DNA of 5,063 nt from Chloroflexota bacterium (GCA_002697005.1 NZUD01000065.1:9451-14513), one strand, 5' to 3'; shown: positions 1 to 5,063, counted from the first letter of the stretch. Notes: generated by a model not told the origin, from the sequence alone. Made by a program: numbers and translations.

Positions 1-308
1 GCCAACACCAGGCAACGCCTTTTCTTGAATGCCGTTCTGAATGCAGGCTTGGTGGAGGCCGTCTCGCCAACGGCATTGATCATACGGGCTCCAACCTTCA
101 AATCCTTGGCCCAGAATGGGATCAAACCCCACCGCATCACCTCGCCTCGTCTTTGGCCGTCGTTGGTGACGGTCAACACTGCCTGGGTAGGTGCGATGTT
201 GTATCTAGGGCCGTGATCAGAGAATTCAGAGTCGGTGAACTCGGATAGGAAACCGAACCGTCCCTGAAGTTCGTCCGAATTAGATGTGAGGGTGAATCGA
301 CCACACAT
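1..308 (-). CDS. SRAP domain protein (YedK/HMCES-like abasic-site processing protein), 3' part outside window
   Basis: Translating leftwards from the ATG at 308-306 gives 102 residues with no stop, running off the left edge. The start reads MCGRFTL, the hallmark of SOS response-associated peptidase (SRAP, YedK/HMCES) proteins. After Met removal, Cys2 is the N-terminal nucleophile that forms a covalent crosslink with abasic sites in single-stranded DNA. Further family motifs follow in order: PRYNIAPTQ (about 34-42), RWGLIPFWAKD (59-69), MINA (76-79), KPAFR (87-91) and RRCLV (97-101). Asn78 matches the active-site Asn of E. coli YedK (N75). The catalytic Glu and His lie in the missing part; family members are usually 200-230 residues, so about half is present. 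One oddity is that the usual INAR-x-ET reads INAVGET, with Val in place of a conserved Arg. There is no Shine-Dalgarno before the ATG. It lies in the same direction as the LLM pair but 239 bp away, so it is probably a separate unit. Confidence 0.93.
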   Translation of the reverse strand, partial: MCGRFTLTSNSDELQGRFGFLSEFTDSEFSDHGPRYNIAPTQAVLTVTNDGQRRGEVMRWGLIPFWAKDLKVGARMINAVGETASTKPAFRTAFKKRRCLVL

Positions 309-313
309 TTAGC

Positions 314-319
314 ACTATA
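314..319 (-). promoter_or_regulatory. Candidate -10 element placing SRAP on a leaderless mRNA
   Basis: On the minus strand TATAGT lies only 5 bp before the SRAP ATG, inside the sequence TGAGATATAGT. A transcript from this box would start at or next to the A of ATG, so the mRNA would have no leader. This agrees with the lack of any Shine-Dalgarno sequence upstream of the start. No good -35 box is present at 16-18 bp; the nearest match, TTTACA, is 23 bp away. The assignment therefore rests on the -10 box and the missing ribosome-binding site. Confidence 0.3.
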
Positions 320-407
320 TCTCAGTCCCGACCGATCAGGTTTGTAAAATAATGATCTTGCCGCTCTATCCGACCAAGACTCAATGGACCGGGCTGGGGT
401 GTTCATG

Positions 408-427
408 TTGCCAGCAAGCGCTGGCGA
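408..427. other. Hairpin in the spacer between the LLM pair and SRAP
   Basis: GCCAGC (410-415) and GCTGGC (420-425) form a perfect 6-bp GC-rich stem around a 4-base loop. It can be extended by a T-G wobble and a T-A pair to 8 bp. No T-run follows on either strand, so it is not a standard intrinsic terminator. It lies about 120 bp past the stop of the leftward LLM pair and about 100 bp before the SRAP start. It could mark the 3' end of the LLM mRNA or be chance. Confidence 0.3.
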
Positions 428-547
428 AACACAATGATCTTATGAATATCAATAGAAAGGATGGAGTGGCCACTACGTCCACGGTAAGATTCTCGCTAAC
501 TTCTGAAGCGACACACCCGAAGCGGTAGATACAAAAGCAGCTAGCGC

Positions 548-1432
548 TTAGCCGATCACCTCTTTGAATTGCTGTATGGCATTGATGTGATCTTGGGGCG
601 TATTCAGGCCAGCCCGCATTGTGTTGACGGATATGTGAGTAGCTCCCATATCCTCCCACACCTCTGCCTGCTCTTGCCAGAATTCTGGATCTCCGTCGCC
701 TAAGTTGATCCTTGGTTCCATCCCGATAGTGGCGGCATCACGGCCGGCTTCCTTGGCAAATACCTTCAGCCTTTCAACGGTGGCTCTTGCATCATCGCCA
801 GGCTGCATTTGTGGGAACCAGCCATCGGCCAGCCTGGCGACACGGCGCAAAACACGGTCTGTGGGCACTGGGTCCGCCCTGCCCCCGGCTCCCATCCAGA
901 TAGGTATTGGTCTTTGTACCGGCTGTGGGTTGACGCCTGCATAGTCGACTTTGTGGTACCGGCCTTCAAATTCCACAACTTCTTGTGTCCAGAACTCTCT
1001 GAGGAGTCTGATTTGCTCCGCGTAGCGTTGCCCGCGATTACTGAATTCTTGGTTTAGGGCTTCGTACTCAACGTGATTCCAACCCACACCTACGCCCAGC
1101 CTGAGACGTCCACCGGTCAACAGGTCAACCTCGGCCGCCTGCTTGGCGACCAAAGCAGTCTGCCTTTGCCCAAGAATCAACACCGCGGTCACTAGTTCGA
1201 TCGTGGTGGTGATGCCGGCGAGATAGCCGAATAAGACGAAAGGCTCGTGGAACATGGATTCTGAGGTGTAGCTACCCTGCCAGTTGGCGTGGTGGCTGGT
1301 GTCTGCGCCCAGAACATGGTCATAGACCATCATGTGGGAATAGCCCAACTCCTCTACTGCCTGCACGTAGTCGCGCACGGCAGCGGGGTCGGCGCCGATC
1401 TCAGTCTGAGGGAAAACCGCGCCTGTCTTCAT
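548..1432 (-). CDS. LLM-class oxidoreductase, probably F420-dependent (TIGR03619-like)
   Basis: This 294-residue protein has the luciferase-like monooxygenase fold (PF00296), a TIM barrel that binds F420 or FMN. Recognisable blocks are YDHVLG (37-42), the strand and helix around IELVTAVLILGQR (78-90), the AKQAAEVD-LLTGGRL segment (96-110), GVGVGWN (113-119) followed by EYEALN, the RG-RYAEQIRLLREFW helix (133-148), NPQPVQRPIPIW (168-179) and ARLADGWFP (199-207). This pattern and the length fit the family annotated as probable F420-dependent oxidoreductases (TIGR03619, Rv2161c-like). Cofactor preference and substrate cannot be read from the sequence; FMN use is the main alternative. The ATG start is supported by GGAG with a 7-base spacer. 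It is the second gene of a leftward pair, 27 bp after the other LLM gene, so the two are almost certainly co-transcribed and may act on the same compound or on successive intermediates. No signal peptide or membrane segment is seen, so it should be cytoplasmic. Confidence 0.93.
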   Translation of the reverse strand: MKTGAVFPQTEIGADPAAVRDYVQAVEELGYSHMMVYDHVLGADTSHHANWQGSYTSESMFHEPFVLFGYLAGITTTIELVTAVLILGQRQTALVAKQAAEVDLLTGGRLRLGVGVGWNHVEYEALNQEFSNRGQRYAEQIRLLREFWTQEVVEFEGRYHKVDYAGVNPQPVQRPIPIWMGAGGRADPVPTDRVLRRVARLADGWFPQMQPGDDARATVERLKVFAKEAGRDAATIGMEPRINLGDGDPEFWQEQAEVWEDMGATHISVNTMRAGLNTPQDHINAIQQFKEVIG

Positions 1433-1439
1433 AAATCGT

Positions 1440-1443
1440 CTCC
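1440..1443 (-). promoter_or_regulatory. Ribosome binding site of the downstream LLM gene
   Basis: GGAG on the minus strand, 7 bases before the ATG at 1432, lies in the 27-bp gap after the upstream LLM gene's stop. It fixes the start of the 294-residue protein and shows that it is translated from its own site. Confidence 0.7.
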
Positions 1444-1459
1444 AGATATTGTTGATCGA

Positions 1460-2605
1460 TCAGTCGTTGGATGCCACGGTTGCGCTAGAAGTGCCTTGGC
1501 TCTTATCTTTGGCCCTGAAATGAGGAATCACGTGCTTGCCGAACATTGTCAGCGTATTCATCACTTCTTCGTGCCGCGCCGGTCCGATGGCCGAAAGCAA
1601 GAATACCTGTTCAACACCCATCTTTTCGTAACGCTCAAAGAAATCGATGCATTGGTCAGGGGTGCCCACGCAGAATGACGTGCCTTTTTTAACGGTCTCG
1701 CTGGGCGTGGCTTCTCCTGGATGTGGACCGGCCGCCAGTTTCATGTCGCGTTCGTAGTAACCCTGATAATCAGGCGGAACGGTGGCTGGATCGACACCCT
1801 GCCACACAAGGCGTGCGCGCTCTCTCTGCTGCTCCGTGTACCAGCCGATGAGATCTGTGGCACGGTCTTCTATAATTTTGGGGTCTTCATGGCAGAATCC
1901 CGCGGTCATCAGAGCGTTGTGGCTGTTGGGCGAGACGCCGGTAGGGTTGGCCGATTTCAGGGCCTTCTGGTAAAGCTCAAGGACCTCCCCCACCTTCTCT
2001 GGGCCACCCTCGCTCCCCACTAGGGCGCCTAGGCCAAGCTCGGCGGCCGTGCGAGTGGTGCTTTCGCTCGAGCATGCTGACCAGAGTGGAGGATGGGGCT
2101 TCTGGATGGGCTTGGGTAGCACTTCCCGGTTCGGTATCTGGTAATACGTGCCCTCGTGGGAGAACACTTCTTCGGTCCACATACGAGGTAAGACCTGGGC
2201 GAATTCCTCCCACATGCCTCGGGTGTCTTCGAGTTTGGTGCCATAGGGCGTCAGTTGGTAGGGATAGCCCGTGCGGCCCAGGCCGACGTCCACACGCCCA
2301 TTGCTGAGAATGTCCAGCGTGGCCATCCGGGCTGCGGTGTGCAAGGGGTGATGGATGGGGGCCAGTACCACTCCAACTCCCAGGCGGATACGCGAGGTGC
2401 GTTGGCTCACAGCAGCCAGGGTCAAGTCGGGAGCGCTGTTGTGAGACCAGACAGGCCGGAAGTGATGCTCAGAGAACCAGACGCTGTCGTAGCCCATTTC
2501 TTCGGCATAGGCAATCTGGTCTAGGGCCTCCCAGATGCGCCTGGCTTCGCTTTCGTCGTCCCAAGGTTTAGGTACCTGAATCTGATAGAACAATCCGAAT
2601 TTCAT
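1460..2605 (-). CDS. LLM-class flavin-dependent oxidoreductase (LuxA-like, PF00296)
   Basis: This 381-residue protein belongs to the bacterial luciferase-like group. It starts with MKFGLFYQIQ and carries SVWFSEHHF (41-49); the EHHF motif is also found in the luciferase alpha subunit and in many FMN-dependent monooxygenases. Next come RIRLGVGVVLAP (72-83), HHPLHTAARMATLDILSNGR (85-104), DVGLGRTGYP (106-115) and KPIQKPHPPLW (165-175), all standard for the family. A C-terminal block, KGTSFCVGTPDQCIDFFERY (307-326), then GVEQVFL, matches the usual GTPE-type ending. The last dozen or so residues are Ser/Thr-rich and probably disordered. The family uses reduced FMN and O2 to oxidise organic substrates, though some members use F420. 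A GTG six codons upstream (2623) is also in frame, but GGAGGG lies 4 bases before ATG 2605 and the domain begins there, so I take the ATG. It is first in the leftward pair, behind a strong promoter. The substrate is unknown. Confidence 0.93.
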   Translation of the reverse strand: MKFGLFYQIQVPKPWDDESEARRIWEALDQIAYAEEMGYDSVWFSEHHFRPVWSHNSAPDLTLAAVSQRTSRIRLGVGVVLAPIHHPLHTAARMATLDILSNGRVDVGLGRTGYPYQLTPYGTKLEDTRGMWEEFAQVLPRMWTEEVFSHEGTYYQIPNREVLPKPIQKPHPPLWSACSSESTTRTAAELGLGALVGSEGGPEKVGEVLELYQKALKSANPTGVSPNSHNALMTAGFCHEDPKIIEDRATDLIGWYTEQQRERARLVWQGVDPATVPPDYQGYYERDMKLAAGPHPGEATPSETVKKGTSFCVGTPDQCIDFFERYEKMGVEQVFLLSAIGPARHEEVMNTLTMFGKHVIPHFRAKDKSQGTSSATVASND

Positions 2606-2609
2606 GGGT

Positions 2610-2615
2610 CCCTCC
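2610..2615 (-). promoter_or_regulatory. Strong Shine-Dalgarno that selects the ATG start of the first LLM gene
   Basis: GGAGGG on the minus strand lies 4 bases before the ATG at 2605. The alternative GTG at 2623 would place this motif inside the coding sequence and has no comparable site of its own, so the shorter 381-residue product is preferred. Confidence 0.75.
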
Positions 2616-2636
2616 GTGGACACCCCCAGGTTAAAG

Positions 2637-2661
2637 AGCCAGGATTTGGTTTCAAATGGCT
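2637..2661 (-). other. Stem-loop at the predicted 5' end of the LLM mRNA
   Basis: On the minus strand AGCC-ATTTG, a 4-base loop AAAC, then CAAAT, a 3-base bulge CCT and GGCT make a 9-bp stem with one bulge. Its 5' arm starts at about the transcription start predicted from the TATAAT box at 2669-2674. Such 5'-terminal hairpins can protect mRNA from decay. A regulatory role is possible, but no known riboswitch or T-box pattern is recognised, and there is no T-run for an attenuator. Confidence 0.35.
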
Positions 2662-2668
2662 TCAGGCT

Positions 2669-2696
2669 ATTATAAAGAGGGAATAAAGCCAGTCAA
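2669..2696 (-). promoter_or_regulatory. Sigma-70-type promoter of the LLM gene pair
   Basis: Read on the minus strand, TTGACT (2691-2696) and a perfect TATAAT (2669-2674) are separated by 16 bp. They match the housekeeping-sigma consensus at 5 of 6 and 6 of 6 positions. The predicted transcription start is near 2662, giving a leader of about 56 bases before the ATG at 2605. No clear operator palindrome overlaps it, so strong or constitutive expression is the simplest reading. Confidence 0.7.
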
Positions 2697-3257
2697 TGCT
2701 GCGACTGGTTATCGGACCAAATTGTGGATGTGTTATTGGGCTGGTTCCGGAGGAAATGTGCCACTGAGATAGACTGGGCCGGGAAGAGACTGACTGTCCT
2801 TGGTACCGGGTTTATATTAGGTTTGACCGGCCACTTCATATCTGCAACTTCAAATCGAGACACATTGGGTATAACGCTGAATGCAGAAATCTTTTCCTCG
2901 GCTAAAATGAGTTGCGATTCCGTCGTAATGTTTACCTGCGTTGCTGATGATAAGGAGTTGACGAGTGTAAGAGAGTATCAAGTCGAAATTGGCGTTCTTC
3001 GCAGTGATATTTCTTAAGGTTCTGCCGTTAATATAGCTTATAGAAAGTAGCAGCCAGCCATTACCGAAATTAGTATCCATCGCGCAGGCAAAAACAACCT
3101 CACTGTCTTGAGGATCGATGCTTAATATAACTTGTGGTACCGTTTGGGGCCGCACTCCTTCCGTCCTAGGATTATCTCTAGCCGTTCTTGTCAAAACCCC
3201 TGGGTACCGGCACTGTACGATCAAGCCCTCGAAAATTTCTCGGAATACTAAACGGAC
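2697..3257. other. Gene-free divergent spacer, no recognisable content
   Basis: This stretch lies between the divergent clusters and is visibly richer in A+T than the flanking genes. Two open frames cross it: plus 2724-3017, 97 codons with a GTG start, and minus 2850-3299, 149 codons with a TTG start. Neither has a ribosome-binding site or resembles a family I know, and the second overlaps the NUDIX start head-on. A weak rightward promoter candidate is present: CTGACT at 2790-2795, 17 bp, TATATT at 2813-2818. No tRNA, repeat array, IS end or terminator was seen. Confidence 0.5.
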
Positions 3258-3275
3258 AGGAAGGAACTCCACCGA

Positions 3276-3743
3276 ATGAGCAACATGAGGTTTGGCCAAA
3301 GGGTAGGAAAAGATGGCGAACTGCGGCCTGGGGCATCGGCGTTGATCTTCAACGAAACGAGAGACCGTATCCTGATGACTCAGCGTGAGGACAACAACCG
3401 CTGGTGTCTGCCGGGAGGCGGGATGGATCCGGGTGAAAGCGCGGCCGAAGCCTGTGTTAGAGAAGTATTGGAAGAGACTGGCCTAGAGGTGAGAGTGGTT
3501 AGATTGGTGGGCATATACACGTCTCCTAACATCCTTGTCGAATATCCAGACGGCAACAAGATTCAACCTGTGGCGTTCAGTTTTGAGGTCGAGATAACTG
3601 GAGGAGAATTGGTGCTGAGTGATGAGACAGTCGCTTTCGGCTGGTACACGGTGGCCGAAATCGAGTCTATGGACACTTTAGAGCATCATCTTCCTCGTAT
3701 TCACGATGCTGTGAAAAATCGACCCGAAGCGGTCTTTCAGTGA
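3276..3743 (+). CDS. NUDIX hydrolase
   Basis: This 155-residue protein has a complete Nudix box at 48-70. G48, E54, R62, E63, V64, E66, E67, G69 and L70 fit the GX5EX7REUXEEXGU pattern, and the box is preceded by the usual W-C-LPGGG (43-49). The glutamates bind the metal ions used to hydrolyse nucleoside-diphosphate-linked substrates. The N-terminal strand GASALIFNE (19-27) and the later block with QPVAFSFEVEITGGEL (97-112) and DETVAFGWYTVAEI (116-129) complete the fold, so it is full length. The substrate (an oxidised nucleotide, NDP-sugar, dinucleotide or cofactor) cannot be told from the box. The ATG follows AGGAAGGA (3258-3265) by about 10 bases, a slightly long spacing; an ATG three codons later is a weaker alternative. 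It is the first gene of the rightward cluster, 140 bp before the reductase gene. It should be cytoplasmic, with no signal or membrane segment. Confidence 0.95.
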   Translation: MSNMRFGQRVGKDGELRPGASALIFNETRDRILMTQREDNNRWCLPGGGMDPGESAAEACVREVLEETGLEVRVVRLVGIYTSPNILVEYPDGNKIQPVAFSFEVEITGGELVLSDETVAFGWYTVAEIESMDTLEHHLPRIHDAVKNRPEAVFQ

Positions 3744-3747
3744 AGCT

Positions 3748-3843
3748 ATGGAGGAGAAGAATGGGTTCAGACTGAAGTTGCTGTGGTGGGACGATATATC
3801 TGGTGCCGTCTGTTGGGCGTGGCTGCACCCGGCCACAGAGTAG
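3748..3843 (+). other. Small open frame with strong SD-like sequence in the NUDIX-reductase gap (doubtful)
   Basis: The 140-bp gap begins with ATGGAGGAGAAGAATG. An ATG at 3748 opens 31 codons ending at TAG 3841-3843, encoding a Trp-rich peptide (four Trp) beginning MEEKNGF. Within it, GGAGGAG (3750-3756) stands ideally in front of a second ATG at 3761 that reads only MGSD before TGA 3773-3775. Thus a good ribosome-binding site is spent on a four-codon frame. It could be a leader peptide, a remnant of a lost gene start, or chance purine-rich sequence. No homology is recognised. Confidence 0.15.
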
Positions 3844-3871
3844 TAGCTGGCTAGAAACGTTTCCAAAATCA

Positions 3872-3876
3872 GGGAG
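3872..3876 (+). promoter_or_regulatory. Ribosome binding site that selects the TTG start of the reductase
   Basis: GGGAG lies 7 bases before TTG 3884-3886, exactly where the Rossmann-fold N-terminus begins. The longer in-frame GTG start at 3803 has no Shine-Dalgarno and would add 27 residues, rich in Ser, Arg and Gly, that are unlike any family member. Confidence 0.7.
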
Positions 3877-3883
3877 AAAGAGA

Positions 3884-4831
3884 TTGCGAATCGCGATATT
3901 TGGTGCCGGTGGTATAGGCGGCTATTTAGGCGGGCGGCTCTCTCAGGCGGGCGAGGAGGTTGTTCTCATAGCCCGTGGAGAGCATCTACAGGCTATTCGG
4001 AATCACGGCCTAAAAGTTGAAAGCGTTAAGGGTGATTTCATAGCCACCCCGGCTCTCGCGACTTCCAACCCTAACGAGGTTGGCACTGTTGATGCGGTGA
4101 TTTTGGGCGTTAAAGCTTGGCAGGTGATTGATGCCGCCGAGGCGATGAGACCCATGATCGGGTCAGAAACGTTTGTTGTACCGATGCAAAACGGCGTGGA
4201 AACCCCGGGCCAACTGACTTCCGTGCTTGGCGAGAAAGCGGTGGTTGTCGGATTGGGTGGCCTAGTCAGCTATATCGTTGAACCAGGACACATCATCCAC
4301 GCAGGCGGCGAACCATTCGTGTCTTTTGGCGAGTCCGACGACTCTGCTACTGAACGCACCCGCCGGCTGCTACAGGCGTTCCAGAACGCCGGGGTTAATG
4401 CCGACATCCCTTCCAACATTCACGCTGCGCTTTGGGGCAAACTGGCGTTCATGGCGGCCAACAGCGGCGTCGGCGCTATCACGCGCGTACCGTCGGGTCA
4501 GTGGCGCAGCCTGGCGGGTTCATGGGAAATGGCGCAGCAGGTCGTAAAAGAGGTCTTGGCGGTTGCATCTGCAAAGGGGGTTGATATGCCAGGCGATGCG
4601 TTCCCCTCGACCATAGCCAGACTGGAAGGGTCACCGCAGGATGGTACATCATCGATGCAGCGCGACCTGATGGACGGCAAGCCATCTGAGTTAGAAGTCC
4701 AAAGTGGCGGCGTGGTGCGTTTGGGACTAGAAGTAGGCGTCCCGACGCCGGTGAACACATTTATCTACCATAGTCTGCTTCCCCAAGAAATGAAGGCCCG
4801 GGCCGAATCTTCGAATAGGGATCCGGGCTAA
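3884..4831 (+). CDS. 2-dehydropantoate 2-reductase family protein (PanE/ApbA-like)
   Basis: This 315-residue protein has the length typical of ketopantoate reductases, which reduce 2-dehydropantoate to pantoate with NADPH in coenzyme A synthesis. The N-terminal Rossmann fold shows GAGGIGG (7-13), with the G-x-G-x-x-G dinucleotide-binding loop. LGVKAWQ (74-80) carries Lys77 and MQNG (101-104) carries Asn103, matching K72 and N98 of E. coli PanE with the same 26-residue spacing. In the C-terminal helical domain WGKLAF (184-189) supplies the catalytic Lys186, and Ser257 and Glu269 keep the 12-residue spacing of S244 and E256. The position matching N180 of E. coli is Met190, within a K-LAFMAANSGVGAITR segment, as in many paralogues. 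True pantoate synthesis is therefore uncertain, and reduction of another 2-oxoacid is possible. For that reason no gene symbol is given. The TTG start is chosen because GGGAG precedes it by 7 bases and the fold begins there. The ABM gene follows after 15 bp. Confidence 0.92.
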   Translation: MRIAIFGAGGIGGYLGGRLSQAGEEVVLIARGEHLQAIRNHGLKVESVKGDFIATPALATSNPNEVGTVDAVILGVKAWQVIDAAEAMRPMIGSETFVVPMQNGVETPGQLTSVLGEKAVVVGLGGLVSYIVEPGHIIHAGGEPFVSFGESDDSATERTRRLLQAFQNAGVNADIPSNIHAALWGKLAFMAANSGVGAITRVPSGQWRSLAGSWEMAQQVVKEVLAVASAKGVDMPGDAFPSTIARLEGSPQDGTSSMQRDLMDGKPSELEVQSGGVVRLGLEVGVPTPVNTFIYHSLLPQEMKARAESSNRDPG

Positions 4832-4834
4832 GCT

Positions 4835-4838
4835 GGAG
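4835..4838 (+). promoter_or_regulatory. Ribosome binding site of the ABM-domain gene
   Basis: GGAG lies 8 bases before ATG 4847, within the 15-bp gap after the reductase stop codon. It supports the start and indicates translation from the same mRNA as the reductase. Confidence 0.7.
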
Positions 4839-4846
4839 ATTCTAGG

Positions 4847-5063
4847 ATGCCGGTTACAGTCACCCTGGCCTTTTCGGTCATACCCGAACGGGCAGAAGCG
4901 TTTAAAGCTTTGCTACGAGAGTTGTTACCCGACACCAGAGCTTATGAAGGTTGCCTGAAAGTGAATGTTTATGAAGAACAGGAAAACCCTGGGCGCATCT
5001 ACTTGGTGGAAGACTGGGAATCCAAGGCCCATCAGCAAAGATATCAAGCGTGGCGGGATGAGT
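4847..5063 (+). CDS. ABM-domain protein (antibiotic biosynthesis monooxygenase family, YgiN-like), 3' end outside window
   Basis: From the ATG at 4847, 72 residues are open to the window's right edge. The pattern is that of the ABM superfamily (PF03992), small dimeric ferredoxin-like proteins. It has an opening strand VTVTLAFSV (3-11), PE--EAFKALLRELL (13-27), then TRAYEGCL (30-37), matching the usual TR-x-x-x-GCL turn. It continues with VNVYEEQENPGRIYLVEDWES (39-59), containing the E-x-W-x-S strand, and a helix HQQRYQAW (62-69). Family members are about 95-105 residues, so roughly 25-30 are missing. Known members include cofactor-free monooxygenases acting on polyketides or quinols (YgiN) and the LsrG isomerase, and many have no known substrate. 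The gene is 15 bp after the reductase and clearly in one operon with it, suggesting that the two work on the same kind of oxo-compound; that is inference. Confidence 0.88.
   Translation, partial: MPVTVTLAFSVIPERAEAFKALLRELLPDTRAYEGCLKVNVYEEQENPGRIYLVEDWESKAHQQRYQAWRDE

Noticed and set aside
25..216. 63-codon plus-strand frame at the left edge
   Set aside because: It lies opposite the SRAP gene, whose motifs are unmistakable on the minus strand.
351..441. 9-bp direct repeat AATGATCTT at 351-359 and 433-441
   Set aside because: Only two copies, no extension of the match and no element between them; likely chance.
465..474. Perfect 10-bp palindrome AGTGGCCACT
   Set aside because: Several 10-bp palindromes are expected by chance in 5 kb, and it does not overlap a promoter I can support.
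2724..3017. 97-codon open frame on the plus strand with GTG start
   Set aside because: No ribosome-binding site, no recognisable motif, and no conserved-looking composition.
3126..3131. TATAAC as a -10 box for the NUDIX gene
   Set aside because: No acceptable -35 box at 16-18 bp upstream, and it lies in an AT-rich spacer where such hexamers are common.
2802..3208. GGTACC seen three times in the spacer (2802, 3136, 3203), plus 955 and 2571
   Set aside because: Irregular spacing and no shared flanks beyond a base or two; a 6-base palindrome at this count needs no special cause.
2850..3299. 149-codon open frame on the minus strand
   Set aside because: It starts at a TTG with no Shine-Dalgarno, overlaps the well-supported NUDIX start head-on, and its translation shows no recognisable domain. 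An open stretch of this length is plausible by chance among six frames of 5 kb.
3803..3883. 27-residue N-terminal extension of the reductase from a GTG at 3803
   Set aside because: No SD at that GTG, extension unlike the family, and a clear SD plus the Rossmann start at TTG 3884.

Overview
The window looks like a stretch of ordinary bacterial chromosome of moderate GC. It holds five genes plus a partial gene at each edge-type boundary: in total four complete genes and two genes cut by the window ends. The mix of two luciferase-like (LLM) flavin/F420-type oxidoreductases with a ketopantoate-reductase-family enzyme, an ABM-domain protein and mixed ATG/TTG starts would fit Chloroflexota (for example SAR202/Dehalococcoidia-like marine or soil lineages) or an actinobacterium. 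This is a guess from gene content; no marker gene settles it.

Left part, minus strand. Positions 1-308 encode the N-terminal 102 residues of an SRAP protein (YedK/HMCES family, DNA-abasic-site crosslinking), running off the left edge. It begins with the diagnostic Met-Cys-Gly-Arg-Phe. A 239-bp spacer with one clean hairpin separates it from two LLM oxidoreductase genes (548-1432 and 1460-2605). These are transcribed leftwards as a tight pair with 27 bp between them. A near-consensus sigma-70-type promoter (TTGACT, 16 bp, TATAAT) lies just upstream of the pair, and the predicted transcript starts with a stem-loop.

Middle. About 650 bp (2606-3275) separates the leftward pair from a rightward cluster. 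Apart from the promoter region of the LLM pair and a weak candidate rightward promoter, I see no gene or recognisable element in it.

Right part, plus strand. A NUDIX hydrolase (3276-3743) is followed after 140 bp by a 2-dehydropantoate 2-reductase-family protein (TTG start, 3884-4831). After 15 bp comes an antibiotic-biosynthesis-monooxygenase (ABM) domain protein that is cut by the right edge (4847-5063). The last two are very probably co-transcribed; NUDIX may belong to the same unit.

Taken together, the two divergent clusters look like accessory redox or catabolic metabolism (flavin or F420 oxidoreductases, an NAD(P)H-dependent ketoacid reductase, a small cofactor-free monooxygenase-type protein, and a NUDIX house-cleaning enzyme) beside a DNA-damage gene. 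No substrate can be named from the sequence. I found no mobile element, CRISPR array, tRNA or rRNA, and no convincing evidence of an entirely new system.
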